Below are positions 36,939 to 45,763 of a DNA stretch of 64,000 nt, piece after piece (the first letter of the stretch is position 1; each line of letters begins with the position of its first letter). Source of the stretch: Natrinema sp. HArc-T2 (GTDB lineage: Archaea > Halobacteriota > Halobacteria > Halobacteriales > Natrialbaceae). Position numbers and translations under genes: made by a program. Below the pieces are notes generated by a model, which worked only from the letters and a program-made list of their open reading frames with translations, did not search any database and was not told where the DNA came from. Location: the NCBI RefSeq assembly GCF_041821085.1, contig NZ_JBGUAZ010000004.1, positions 124,001-188,000 of the forward strand, written 5' to 3'.

Positions 36939-37586
36939 TCAGCGTCCGCCGTTAGATCGGGCCCAGTCGCCGGACTCCTCGATCCGGACTTCGACTTCGT
37001 TGGTCCGCATGAACGGCGGCGTCCACGGATCGTTGTACTGGAGCACCACTGGCTGGCCACGTGTTTCGATTCCCCGTCGTGAAAGCGCCTCGAGCAGACG
37101 CTCGCGCTGGCGGTCGACGCGGGCGGTCGTCGCATACCACGAGAAGCGCCGGACAGCGACCGTGCGCTCGGGTTCGACCACGAGTCGAACGGTCGGATCG
37201 GTCGGGACCGGCGCAGTCTCGGGTGTGTACGTCGCAGGGAGGTAGAACGCCATCGTCACGTCACCGGTGTCGGCGTCGGTTCGGACAGGTGCGGTCATCG
37301 AAATCGACTCGCGCTGGGTCGCCACCGGCGTGGTCATCGCAACGTCTTCATCTCGTGCGTTCGCACCCGAAATGTAGCGAAAGAGTCGTCGGAACGCCGT
37401 TCGATTGTTCGGCGCCGTCGTTTCGACCAGCACCGACCGCGGATACCGCCGAATTTCGACGCCGTCGAATCGCTCCAGCGCCTCCGCGGGGACGCGTTCG
37501 GTCGTTCGGCTGACGTAGACACCCCACCCGATCCACGCGGCGAGCAAGCCACCGAGCGCGAGCAAGAGCCGCCGTATCGATCGCAT
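36939..37586 (-). CDS. SOUL haem-binding family protein, membrane-anchored
   Basis: A 215-residue protein with an N-terminal membrane anchor (about 6-24). The SOUL/HBP domain follows ('EIRRYPRSVLVETTAP', 'FRRLFRYISGANARDEDVAM', 'MTAPVRTDADTGDVTMAFYLP', 'VRRFSWYATTARVD'). SOUL proteins bind haem or other porphyrins, and the anchor suggests it acts at the membrane. Convergent with the DUF2267 gene. Confidence 0.85.
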   Translation of the reverse strand: MRSIRRLLLALGGLLAAWIGWGVYVSRTTERVPAEALERFDGVEIRRYPRSVLVETTAPNNRTAFRRLFRYISGANARDEDVAMTTPVATQRESISMTAPVRTDADTGDVTMAFYLPATYTPETAPVPTDPTVRLVVEPERTVAVRRFSWYATTARVDRQRERLLEALSRRGIETRGQPVVLQYNDPWTPPFMRTNEVEVRIEESGDWARSNGGR

Positions 37587-37718
37587 GAACTGGCAAAAAC
37601 CACGATTCGCACACTGATAGTACTGGTGACCGTTCTCAGGCCATGCTCGGAAACGGCTGCCCTCGAGAGGTGGTCACAGGCCCACAACGTTACTATCGTC
37701 CCCGCCATTGCTGTCCGT

Positions 37719-38207
37719 ATGACGTTCGTCGTCCCGTTCGACGGGTCAGAACTGGCCGAAGCAGCGCTTGCACGGGCCGTCGAGTACGGTCGTGCCCTCG
37801 AGGAGCCGGTCGCGGCCATCAGCGTCGTCCCGGAACGGAAAGGCTACGCACGCGAGAAGGATTGGATCGGTCCCGACGAGGCGTTCGACGTCGACGCGGT
37901 CATCGAGACCCTTCGCGAGCAGGTCGAATCGATCGCACCTGACGCCACGTTCGAGTACGAACGGATCCGCGAGTTCCCACCCGAGCAACGGCTGGCAGGT
38001 CGGATCGAGCAGTTGGCCCAGCAGTTCGATCCGACGGTCGTCTTCCTCGGCAGCGACAACGTCGGTCGTGTCGTGACGCCGCTGACGAGCGTCGGCGTCC
38101 ACGTCGCCGCAGACGACACCTACGACGTCCACATCGTCCGCCAGACGTCGCCGCCACGACTCGCGGGCCTCAAGCCACACCCGGAGTTCTACCCCGACTC
38201 GGCGTAA
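37719..38207 (+). CDS. Usp-like protein with degenerate nucleotide loop
   Basis: The 162-residue protein starts 'MTFVVPFDGSELAEAALARA', clearly Usp-type. The C-terminal loop is 'FLGSDNVGRVVTPLTSVGVH', without the GS at the usual place, and a 20-residue tail follows. ATP binding may be lost. A GTTACTATC box about 27 nt upstream supports the ATG at 37719 and not the earlier in-frame start at 37626. Confidence 0.8.
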   Translation: MTFVVPFDGSELAEAALARAVEYGRALEEPVAAISVVPERKGYAREKDWIGPDEAFDVDAVIETLREQVESIAPDATFEYERIREFPPEQRLAGRIEQLAQQFDPTVVFLGSDNVGRVVTPLTSVGVHVAADDTYDVHIVRQTSPPRLAGLKPHPEFYPDSA

Positions 38208-38263
38208 CATCGCTCGAGACTCGAGTGGGGCAGGACAGACCCTGGCGCAATATGCGAGTCTCA

Positions 38264-38683
38264 TCAGGCAGTCAACACCGGTCGGTCTGCCGATCGGACG
38301 ACGCGTTCAGCGGTGCTTCCGATCTTGCCGCCACGCTCGTGGCTCTGGCCCTGATAGCCGATCACGATGAGGTCCGCGTCGACGGCGTCGGCCCGCGAGC
38401 GGATCTCCTCCCAGGGACGACCGTGGCAGAGACACGTCGAGGCCTCGATTCCGTCGTTGTCGGCGCGAGCGGCGAGATCATCGAGCAGTGCCTGGCCGCG
38501 GTCCTCGAGATCGTTGAGCACGATTTCGGCGCTGCTGAGTGCGGGTTCGCCGTAGCGGTAGGTCTCGACGCAATAGAGGGCGTCGACGTTCGAATCGTAC
38601 TGTTTGGCCAGCGCCAGTGCGTGTTCGACGGCGCGGTTTGCCGGGTCGCTGCCGTCGGTTGGAACGAGGATCGTATCGTACAT
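38264..38683 (-). CDS. Universal stress protein, tandem pair member
   Basis: A 139-residue Usp: 'MYDTILVPTDGSDPANRAVE' at the start and 'GYQGQSHERGGKIGSTAERV' as the nucleotide loop. The first 14 residues of the longer frame are dropped. It is a close paralogue of the next gene (38760-39173) on the same strand, separated by 76 nt. Confidence 0.9.
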   Translation of the reverse strand: MYDTILVPTDGSDPANRAVEHALALAKQYDSNVDALYCVETYRYGEPALSSAEIVLNDLEDRGQALLDDLAARADNDGIEASTCLCHGRPWEEIRSRADAVDADLIVIGYQGQSHERGGKIGSTAERVVRSADRPVLTA

Positions 38684-38759
38684 CGTCGCAGTACGGTCCA
38701 CGCGAAACCGGGAGAAATAGCTCACACGCCGTCGCGTGATACATTTTCGCGCCTGAGTG

Positions 38760-39173
38760 TCAGGCCGTAATGACCGGGCGGTCCCCGTACCGAACGACGC
38801 GTTCGGCGTTGCTCCCGATCATCCCCCCGATCCCACCGAGTCCGCGGTTGCCGAGGACGATCAGGTCGGCATCGATCTCGTCCGCGTACGCAATGATCTC
38901 CGACGACGGGCGACCGTCGACGACCTCGGTCGTGGCCTGCACCTGGTCTGCGTCGGCCCGCTCTTCGAGTTCCGCGAGAACTTCATGGCCGCGTTCCTCG
39001 AGTTCCTCGAGGACGTCTTCGGTTCCGAGTGTCCGCTTGCCGTATCGCTGCGTATCAACAACGTAGAGGCCGTACAGGTCAGCGTCGAATGTGCGAGCGA
39101 GACTCACTGCGTGTTCGGTCGCCCGGTTCGCCGCATCGCTGCCGTCGGTCGGAACGAGAATCGTATCGTACAT
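38760..39173 (-). CDS. Universal stress protein, tandem pair member
   Basis: The 137-residue Usp has 'MYDTILVPTDGSDAANRATE' and loop 'GNRGLGGIGGMIGSNAERV'. It shares the first 17 residues almost exactly with the neighbouring Usp downstream, indicating a recent duplication. It is followed upstream by rdgB on the same strand after 65 nt. Confidence 0.9.
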   Translation of the reverse strand: MYDTILVPTDGSDAANRATEHAVSLARTFDADLYGLYVVDTQRYGKRTLGTEDVLEELEERGHEVLAELEERADADQVQATTEVVDGRPSSEIIAYADEIDADLIVLGNRGLGGIGGMIGSNAERVVRYGDRPVITA

Positions 39174-39238
39174 GCCGGCGCGTCTCGTCCCACCACCGAC
39201 TGACGCTTATAGGTTTCAGGGCCACGAAAGCGGATCGC

Positions 39239-39790
39239 TCACGCCTCGCGGTCGGCGTACCACTCCGCAAACGCCGCGAGCGCGCGCCCGCGGTGGGAAA
39301 TCGCGTTCTTCTCCTCGGTGCTCATCTCGGCCATCGTCTGTCCGTTGTACTCGAAGATCGGATCGTAGCCGAACCCGCCCTCGCCGCGGGGAGCAACGAG
39401 CGTGCCGGCGACCGAGCCCGAAAACGTCTCCGTCCCGGTGTCGTCCGCGTACGCGAGGACGGTCCGGAACTTCGCACGGCGGTTGTCCTCAGTCTTCGCA
39501 AGCCGCCACAGCCGCTCGACGCCGACGGTGTCCTCAACATACGCCGAGTACGGCCCCGGGAAGCCACCCAGCGCGTCGACGAACAGGCCGGCGTCGTCGA
39601 CCAGCACCGGCTCGTCGCGTCCCAGCTCCTCGAACGCCTCGCGGGCTCCGTGGGCTGCGATCTCTGCGAGCGAGTCGCTTTGGATCTCGGTGTAGTCGTA
39701 CTCGATCTGTTCGACGGGCTCGAGTCCCTCGAGATACTTGCGTGCCTCGCGGACTTTCCCCTCGTTGCCGGTGACAAATTGAATGGTCAT
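39239..39790 (-). CDS. rdgB: XTP/dITP diphosphatase (RdgB/HAM1)
   Basis: The 183-residue house-cleaning enzyme removes ITP, dITP and XTP, giving the monophosphate and PPi. Signatures: N-terminal 'FVTGNEGKVREARKYL', 'LVDDAGLFVDALGGFPGPYS', 'GGFGYDPIF' and the C-terminal 'NAISHRGRALAAF'. In haloarchaea it commonly follows the Kae1-Bud32 gene, as here with one small gene between. Confidence 0.93.
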   Translation of the reverse strand: MTIQFVTGNEGKVREARKYLEGLEPVEQIEYDYTEIQSDSLAEIAAHGAREAFEELGRDEPVLVDDAGLFVDALGGFPGPYSAYVEDTVGVERLWRLAKTEDNRRAKFRTVLAYADDTGTETFSGSVAGTLVAPRGEGGFGYDPIFEYNGQTMAEMSTEEKNAISHRGRALAAFAEWYADREA

Positions 39791-39842
39791 ATGCGAGCGA
39801 CGGTGCGTCGGCGGGAAAGCGTCATCGGTTGCGCGGCGGCTC

Positions 39843-39860
39843 CTCATACGGTCCGCTGTG
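39843..39860 (+). repeat. Isolated arm of the palindromic element
   Basis: CTCATACGGTCCGCTGTG matches the outer arm of copies A-D (best to B, CTCATACGGTCTGCTGT). No inner stem or opposite arm follows, so it is a decayed half-copy, about 53 nt upstream of the rdgB start. Confidence 0.5.
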
Positions 39861-39903
39861 TGGCGAGTCGCAAACGCGGTCGCGAGAAAAAACAGTCCCG
39901 CGC

Positions 39904-40188
39904 TCAGTCGTCGGTCTCGTCGACGATGACTTCGACGGGCTCGTCCGCTCGGTCCTCACTGTCGTCGCTCGAGCCTTGCTCCTGTTGCCAGAGGAGGCCG
40001 CCGGCGACGAGGACGACGAGCCACGAGCGCCAGTTGGCGAGATTGAGCGTGTAGCCGACGCCAAAAGGTTTCTCGACGAGCATGCCTTCGCCGGGCTGCC
40101 AGTACGCCGAAAGCATGCGGCCGATGCTCGGTCGTTCGAAGTTATACGGGATCCCAAGAATCTCACCGGAAGTCGGCTTGTCTGCCAT
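39904..40188 (-). CDS. DUF5808-type small membrane protein
   Basis: The 94-residue protein contains the DUF5808 pattern 'GEILGIPYNFERPSIGRM', then 'LVEKPFGVGYTLNLANWRSW', one membrane helix ('WLVVLVAGGLLW', about 56-67) and an acidic C-terminus. Function unknown. It lies between rdgB and the Kae1-Bud32 gene. Confidence 0.7.
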   Translation of the reverse strand: MADKPTSGEILGIPYNFERPSIGRMLSAYWQPGEGMLVEKPFGVGYTLNLANWRSWLVVLVAGGLLWQQEQGSSDDSEDRADEPVEVIVDETDD

Positions 40189-40280
40189 GGCCGGTGATAC
40201 GTCGTCCCCCGATAAAGATATTGTGTGCTACGACGAGCGCTGCGAGTCGCCAACTGCGGCTGCGACCGATCGAACTCGCC

Positions 40281-41969
40281 CTACTGTGCGTCCGACTGAT
40301 ACCGCCCACGCCCCTCGACATCGTGGAGGCGCTCGAGCACCCGTTCCTCGCCGACCTCGCGATACCCCTCGCGGGCCGCCTCGCGGAGCGGCTCGGGGTC
40401 GGCGGCGGTGCCGACGAGGCTCTGATCGAAGACGTGCAGATCCATCGCGTAGTCCTCGACGTGGTCGGTGTGATAGCCGAGGCCGAAATCGATGAGGTAG
40501 GTTCGATCGCCGTCGACACGGACGTTCCGCGTCGTCGGATCGCCGTGGACGAATCCCGCCCGGTGGAGCCGTGCGAGGTGGCGACCGACATCGCGGACCC
40601 GGTCGGGCGACAGCGCGGCCTGCAGGTCGCGGTCGCCGACGTACTCGAGTTCGAGTCGCGCCTCGGTCCGATCGACGTCCGACAGCACCGGCGTCGGGAC
40701 GCCCTCGCGGCGAGCCAGGCTGGTTAGGCGGGCCTCGAGGGTCGTTCGCTCCGTGCGGAGCCGGTCGTCGAGGGCAGGGTGGCGGTAGGTCTTGGCTCGA
40801 CGACGCTTCGTGACGCGACCGGTCTCGGGCGCGATGTCGACCAGTGCTTCGGCCCCGCGGACCTGGTGGTCACCTTCCGTCCCGTCACCACGACCGACTG
40901 CGAGTTCGGGTTCGTTGGTCCGCCACGTCACCGGCACCTGATCGGGTCTGAAATTGGGGTCGACACGTGACTCCTCGAGCGCCAGCGTATCGCCCGCGGC
41001 GTACATTTTCGCCCCGAGCACGGCGATCATCCCGGCGTTGTCACCCAGGAATCGCGGTTCGGGCGCGTGGAAGTCGGCTCCGCGCTGGGCACACATCTCG
41101 GCGAGCATCTCGCGCAGGCGGGCGTTTCGCCCGACGCCACCACCGAGGACGAGTTCGTCGCTGCCGGTCAGCGACAGGGCACGTTCGGCGACTTCGGTCA
41201 GCATGCCGAAGATGTTCTCCTGTAAGGAGTAACAGACGTCCTCGACCGGGACGCCGTCGTCGTATCGCTGCTTGGCAGCGCTCATGATCCCCGAAAACGA
41301 AAAGTCCATCCCCTTGACGACGTAGGGGAGGTCGACGTACTCGCCGTCTTTGGCCGCTTCTTCGACCTTCGGCCCGCCGGGGTGGGACCAGCCGACGTGA
41401 CGGGTGAACTTGTCGATCGAGTTCCCGACACCGGTGTCCATCGTCTCCCCGAGGACGCGATAGCGACCGTTGCGGTATGCCAACAGGTGTGCGTTCGCCC
41501 CGCTTGCGTTGAGACAGACCGGCGAGTCGAATCCCGAGGTGTGGCGGCCAATCTCGAGGTGAGCGACCATGTGGTTGACGCCGACCAGGGGCACCTCGAG
41601 GGCTTGACTCAGCGTCCGGGCGGCGGTGCCGACGACGCGCAGACAGGGGCCGAGGCCGGGGCCACGGGAGAAGGCGACGGCGTCAACAGGCGCAGCCTGT
41701 TGGCCCGACGAGCTCCGCTCGTCGACGTCGACCGGCGGCTCCGATGCCGGGCCGTCGTGAGTCTCGCGGGCGTGCTCGAGGATCCGCTCGACGACCTCCG
41801 GGATGGCGTCGTGCATATGTTCGGACGCCTCGCGGGGGTGAATGCCGCCGCTGTCGGGCTGATAGGCGTCGGTTTCGATGACGACCTCGTCGGCCTCGGC
41901 GTCGAACAGTGCCGCGCTGGCGGCCCAGGCGGTGCCTTCGATCCCGAGGATACGGATGGAGTTACTCAC
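40281..41969 (-). CDS. Kae1-Bud32 fusion, KEOPS tRNA t6A synthase and kinase/ATPase
   Basis: The 562 residues form a natural fusion found in many archaea. The Kae1 part (1 to about 345) has metal-binding His133 and His137 ('HMVAHLEIG') and 'NASGANAHLL', and transfers threonylcarbamoyl to A37 of ANN-decoding tRNAs. The Bud32 part has 'HGDPTTRN' at 475-482 and DFG at 494-496. An acidic insertion (about 72-97) interrupts the N-terminal Kae1 lobe. It is downstream of rps24e and rps27ae in one operon. Confidence 0.95.
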   Translation of the reverse strand: MSNSIRILGIEGTAWAASAALFDAEADEVVIETDAYQPDSGGIHPREASEHMHDAIPEVVERILEHARETHDGPASEPPVDVDERSSSGQQAAPVDAVAFSRGPGLGPCLRVVGTAARTLSQALEVPLVGVNHMVAHLEIGRHTSGFDSPVCLNASGANAHLLAYRNGRYRVLGETMDTGVGNSIDKFTRHVGWSHPGGPKVEEAAKDGEYVDLPYVVKGMDFSFSGIMSAAKQRYDDGVPVEDVCYSLQENIFGMLTEVAERALSLTGSDELVLGGGVGRNARLREMLAEMCAQRGADFHAPEPRFLGDNAGMIAVLGAKMYAAGDTLALEESRVDPNFRPDQVPVTWRTNEPELAVGRGDGTEGDHQVRGAEALVDIAPETGRVTKRRRAKTYRHPALDDRLRTERTTLEARLTSLARREGVPTPVLSDVDRTEARLELEYVGDRDLQAALSPDRVRDVGRHLARLHRAGFVHGDPTTRNVRVDGDRTYLIDFGLGYHTDHVEDYAMDLHVFDQSLVGTAADPEPLREAAREGYREVGEERVLERLHDVEGRGRYQSDAQ

Positions 41970-42040
41970 GGATGAAAAACGGGTAATAGCAGCGTCGACG
42001 TGCCAGTCCAGTCCGTGGCACGTCGGCCATCAGTTCGGGG

Positions 42041-42175
42041 TTATTCCCACTCGGTGTAGCCGCACTTCCCGCAGTGTTTGCGGTCGCCGTGGTCGGCGAG
42101 GAAGACGTCGCCACAGCGCGGGCAGAGTTCGCCGCTGGTGGTGCCGTCGTCGTTGTAGAGATCGTAGTGCGCCAT
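42041..42175 (-). CDS. rps27ae: Ribosomal protein S27ae (eS31)
   Basis: The 44-residue zinc-ribbon protein begins '[18 protein letters not shown]' with CxxC pairs in '[20 protein letters not shown]'. It starts one base after the stop of rps24e, and the Kae1-Bud32 gene follows 71 nt on. The 28-residue in-frame extension upstream is the shadow of rps24e. Confidence 0.95.
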   Translation of the reverse strand: MAHYDLYNDDGTTSGELCPRCGDVFLADHGDRKHCGKCGYTEWE

Positions 42176-42176
42176 C

Positions 42177-42491
42177 TTAGGCCTCCTCCGCTTCAGCGTC
42201 GGCGTCTTCTTCGGCGCCGATCTTGTTGCGCTCGAGCATGTGGTCTTGCTCGACGTCACGGGCGTAGTCGGCGGTGTCGTAGACCTTCGCCTCGCCGACG
42301 GTCGTGCGCATCCCGAACTTGGTGTCGAGCTTGCGGATGACGACCTCGTCGGCGTCCTTGTTCAGCTTCGCGGCGAGGCTGTCTCGGACCTGCAGCCGCT
42401 CGGGCGTGGCGTCCTCGTGGGACAGTTCGAAGGTCACGTCGGTTCGATGCAACATGGGGTTCTCCTCTTCGGAGATGATGTCGACGTCCAT
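42177..42491 (-). CDS. rps24e: Ribosomal protein S24e (eS24)
   Basis: The 104-residue protein begins '[19 protein letters not shown]', with '[17 protein letters not shown]' and '[18 protein letters not shown]' of the family, and a Glu/Ala-rich C-terminus. First gene of the rps24e-rps27ae-kae1/bud32 operon. Confidence 0.96.
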   Translation of the reverse strand: MDVDIISEEENPMLHRTDVTFELSHEDATPERLQVRDSLAAKLNKDADEVVIRKLDTKFGMRTTVGEAKVYDTADYARDVEQDHMLERNKIGAEEDADAEAEEA

Positions 42492-42680
42492 GATATCACT
42501 CAGTTACTCTACTATCCCCGTGTAGCGCCTAAAAGGATTTCGAACCACCCACCGGCGTCTCGAGCCCGCGTTCGGATTCCAACGAGTCGGAAGCGAAAGC
42601 CACCGTCTCGTCCCCAGCCATCGGTCAGGATCTGAAACACGATTCCCGACACTTACGTTCGATTTTACGTCTAAACATAA

Positions 42681-42690
42681 TTTTTATAAT
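42681..42690 (+). promoter_or_regulatory. TATA box of the 42712 membrane-protein gene
   Basis: TTTTTATAAT is centred 26 nt before the ATG at 42712, a strong match that selects this start over 42697. Confidence 0.6.
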
Positions 42691-42711
42691 CCATATGTGT
42701 CAGCTATCAAT

Positions 42712-43020
42712 ATGGATGTCTCAGACGTTTCCGCCACACAACGGCTCGTACTCGGTATCGTTCTCGTCGTCGTCGGATCGGCGATCGGACAACCGAACTT
42801 GGGATTGATGACACGGCTCTCCGCACTGGCGACTGGCTTGGGAATCGGCTTTCTCGGCGCGGCGTTCGAACCGCCGCTTACGAACGCACTCGGTGCACAA
42901 CAGTGGTCGGAGCTGTCGACAGTGAAACAGACCGCAGCCCTGTTCGTCCTCGCCGTGATCGCACTCGTACTCTGGTTTACCGTCACGCTCGGTCAGAGCG
43001 CCCTCGTAGCGGCTCTTTGA
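42712..43020 (+). CDS. Small three-helix membrane protein, unknown function
   Basis: The 102-residue protein has hydrophobic segments near 12-26, 34-52 and 73-95, with little soluble sequence. It starts 'MDVSDVSATQRLVLGIVLVV'. There are no recognisable catalytic residues. Its stop is 39 bases before repeat copy D. Confidence 0.55.
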   Translation: MDVSDVSATQRLVLGIVLVVVGSAIGQPNLGLMTRLSALATGLGIGFLGAAFEPPLTNALGAQQWSELSTVKQTAALFVLAVIALVLWFTVTLGQSALVAAL

Positions 43021-43059
43021 GATCGCGATCGCGGCGACTTGCTGCGGTGGCAGGACGTG

Positions 43060-43144
43060 TCATACGGCTGCTGTAACGAGTTACCGGTGCAACCGCAGAA
43101 CGGTCGCAGTTGCAACGGAGATGACTTACAGCAGACCGTCTCAG
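43060..43144. repeat. 85-bp palindromic element, copy D
   Basis: Outer arms TCATACGGCTGCTGTAACGA and, reversed, CTGAGACGGTCTGCTGTAAG. The inner stem is less perfect than in the others (CCGGTGCAACCGC against CCGTTGCAACTGC reversed). It lies between convergent genes (42712 plus and 43160 minus). Confidence 0.75.
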
Positions 43145-43159
43145 CGATTGACGAGCCGA

Positions 43160-44236
43160 TTACTTCGGTAGCACGACGAGTCCGCGGGGCGTCCGTCCCT
43201 CCAGGCCCGTCGGCCAGTCGACGTCGATTCGTGTCCACGAGTCGCCGAAGTCCCGCGTCAGAAACAGCCCGCGGTTGTTGACCGCGACGACTACGCCCGG
43301 TTCGCCGACCGTCGCGAGCACCGTGCGGACGACGCCCTCGCCAGTCGGCATACCACGTCCCTCGAGCCGTTCCCACGACTCTCCCTCACCCGTGCGCCGG
43401 TAGACGAACGAGTTTGCTCTGCTCGGGGTGTGTCCCGTCCTCGCACCGCGTGCACTCGAGATCATGACGCGGCTCGGATCACCGGGATCGGGGACGACCG
43501 ACCAGCAATATCGGTGTGCGAGACCGTCCTGTGGGTGGTGCCACGTGTCGCCGCCGTCGTCGCTCTCGGCGTAGCCATCGCCAGCCGCAGCATAGAGCCG
43601 TCCCTTGCGGTCGGGATGGGCCACGAGGGTGTGATTGTCCCGGCGCGAGCCCGGCGGTCGGTCGTGCCACGTCTCGCCGCCGTCGGACGTGATAACGAGT
43701 GCGCCAGCCTCGATCCCCACGGCGAGCCGGTCGGGATCGAACGGATCGACCGCGATCGTGCGGACGTGGTGGGTTTGTGGCCGCGGCGGGAACGACCACT
43801 CGTCTGCCGAGGGGAGCGCAGCCAGTCCCTCGAGGTGCGTCCAGGAGTCGCCGCCGTCGCGCGAGCGGTAGAGTCGGCTTGGCTCGGTGCCGGCGTAGAC
43901 CACGTCCGGGTCGTGTGGGCTGACCGTCACGGCCATCACGCGGTCGCCCTCGCGGGCGGTCGCTGCTGCGTCGGTCCGCGCAATCGCCCGTCCGTTCGCT
44001 GTGTCCGCGGCCACGAACTGCGTCTCGCGGCGGTCGAACGACTGCCCGCCGTCGACGGTACGGATCAGTCCGTTCCGGGTGCCGACGAACACCCGATCGG
44101 GCGCGCTCGAGTGGGCACCGACACACTCGAGATCACGGTCCTCGAGTCGCGACGTGGCCGTCCAGCCGTCCGGCTCGAGTCCATCGCTCGTACAGACGAG
44201 CAGCCGATCTCGAACTGCCACGAGTACGGTTATCAT
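43160..44236 (-). CDS. BNR/Asp-box repeat beta-propeller protein
   Basis: The 358-residue protein has repeated Asp-box motifs: 'SRDGGDSWTHLEGL', 'TSDGGETWHDRPPG', 'ESDDGGDTWHHP' and 'TRDFGDSWTRID'. This is as in sialidase-like and photosystem assembly-type propellers. It has no signal peptide, so it is probably cytosolic. Glycoside hydrolase catalytic residues cannot be identified. The start at 44236 ('MITVLVAVRDRLLV') is preferred over the longer Pro/Arg-rich extension. Confidence 0.8.
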   Translation of the reverse strand: MITVLVAVRDRLLVCTSDGLEPDGWTATSRLEDRDLECVGAHSSAPDRVFVGTRNGLIRTVDGGQSFDRRETQFVAADTANGRAIARTDAAATAREGDRVMAVTVSPHDPDVVYAGTEPSRLYRSRDGGDSWTHLEGLAALPSADEWSFPPRPQTHHVRTIAVDPFDPDRLAVGIEAGALVITSDGGETWHDRPPGSRRDNHTLVAHPDRKGRLYAAAGDGYAESDDGGDTWHHPQDGLAHRYCWSVVPDPGDPSRVMISSARGARTGHTPSRANSFVYRRTGEGESWERLEGRGMPTGEGVVRTVLATVGEPGVVVAVNNRGLFLTRDFGDSWTRIDVDWPTGLEGRTPRGLVVLPK

Positions 44237-44313
44237 AATCGTTCGAACGGGAGCAGGACACATGAGTCGTGTCCCGTCCCACGGTGACACGGGTCGACGA
44301 TCGGGGACCACCG

Positions 44314-45192
44314 TTACGTCTCGGTACGCTCCCCGCGAACCGTCAGCACCGGCGCCGGCGACGTTCGGACGAGGTGTTCAGTGACACTGCCAAGCAGGTA
44401 CCGATCGAAGCCAGTGCGACCGTGTGTGCCGACGACGACGAGGTCGATGTCGTGGTCGTCGATGTACGTCCGGATCGTCTGGGGGGTCGACGGGCCGAAC
44501 TCGATCGCTTCGGCGGTCGGCTCGACACCGGCGTCGGTCGCAAACGCCGATGCGTCCTCTATGATCTGTGTCGCGCTCTCTTCGAGCATTGTCTGCTGGA
44601 TCTCGTTTTGGATATCGACGCCAAGCGTCGTGGTCGCGACGACCGACAGGAGATGCAGCGCTGCCCCCTCGGTGGACGCGATGTCGACCCCGATCGCGAG
44701 TGCATCCTGTGCGCTTTCGCTGCCGTCCGTCGGAACGAGTACGTTCCGGTACGGGTAGTCGATCGTGTCTGTATCCGGTCGAAGCGTCAACACGGGCGTC
44801 TCGGCCTGCCTGATAACGCGCTCGGTCGTACTGCCGAGGAGGAATCGCTTGAGTCCCTGTCGCCCGTGGGTTGGCATGACGGTGAGATCGATGTCGTGTG
44901 ACGCCGCGTAGTCGGCGACCGTGCTGTAGGGTTCGCCCTGTCGGACCTCGGTGACCGTCTCGATCCCACGCTGTCGTGCGCGGTCGCTAGCATCGCGAAC
45001 GATCGTTTCACCTTCCTGCTCGAGCGTGTCGACGACCTCGCCTTGCCGTCGGAAGACGCTATCTCGCGTCGTGTCCGCCACGTGGAGGACATGGACTGTC
45101 GCTCCGTGGGTGTCGGCGATTTCGAGAACGTGGCCGAACGCGACCGCGGACCCCTCGCTGCCGTCAGTCGGAAACAGGATCTGAGAGTACAT
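44314..45192 (-). CDS. Tandem-domain universal stress protein
   Basis: The 292 residues hold two Usp domains (about 1-140 and 146-292), with 'ILFPTDGSEGSAVAFGHV' and 'VLVPTDGSESAQDALAIG' as strand 1. The ATP loops are 'PTHGRQGLKRFLLGSTTERV' and 'GTHGRTGFDRYLLGSVTEHL'. It resembles the fused Usp at 34565. The amphi-Trp gene ends 19 nt upstream on the same strand. Confidence 0.92.
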   Translation of the reverse strand: MYSQILFPTDGSEGSAVAFGHVLEIADTHGATVHVLHVADTTRDSVFRRQGEVVDTLEQEGETIVRDASDRARQRGIETVTEVRQGEPYSTVADYAASHDIDLTVMPTHGRQGLKRFLLGSTTERVIRQAETPVLTLRPDTDTIDYPYRNVLVPTDGSESAQDALAIGVDIASTEGAALHLLSVVATTTLGVDIQNEIQQTMLEESATQIIEDASAFATDAGVEPTAEAIEFGPSTPQTIRTYIDDHDIDLVVVGTHGRTGFDRYLLGSVTEHLVRTSPAPVLTVRGERTET

Positions 45193-45210
45193 CGTGTGGG
45201 GTGGCAGTGG

Positions 45211-45489
45211 TCACTCGCGGATCTCCAGTGCGGCGTCGGCAGCGGTCTGTGCCTCACGCCACCAGACGAGTTCGAATTCCAGACTCTGCTTTGCGTCCGT
45301 GTCACCCTCTGACCAATCCGACTCGCCTTCCAGTTTGAACGTGATCGGCGCTGACGGGGTCATTACGACAGTCGTGCCACCGAGCTCGAGGGTCACGTCG
45401 CCGCCACCGTCGAGTTGATCGGCCACCTCGCGCAACTGCGCTGCAACCTCCGATCGGGTCGTCTGCTCCTCGGTCTCGAGTTCACCCAT
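45211..45489 (-). CDS. Amphi-Trp domain protein
   Basis: The 92-residue protein matches the amphi-Trp domain: an N-terminal helix ('TTRSEVAAQLREVADQLDGG'), a strand with 'VTLELGGTTVVMTP', and the C-terminal amphipathic strands with alternating charged and Trp residues ('LEFELVWWRE'). The start at 45489 is preferred. It lies just upstream of the fused Usp gene and may be co-transcribed. Confidence 0.8.
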   Translation of the reverse strand: MGELETEEQTTRSEVAAQLREVADQLDGGGDVTLELGGTTVVMTPSAPITFKLEGESDWSEGDTDAKQSLEFELVWWREAQTAADAALEIRE

Positions 45490-45763
45490 GTGCGTCGACA
45501 CATCGAGGACCGAGATAAACACGCAGGGATGCTCTCATCGGAGCAAACTATCGTCTTGTCGTGATATACTCTCACGTCCTGATCGTCTATAGTCGAGACA
45601 CGTGCTGGAAAACCGCGTTCCACAGCCACAACGTTGCAACGGAAGGCACATACTACCGGACGAATCGGGACAGCCATCGATCGCACTCGAGACGCTGTCA
45701 CCACACCAGCGGTGACAGTCGGTAGGACGGGACCCTGTCTGTACTGACCGGTGTCCGGACGTC

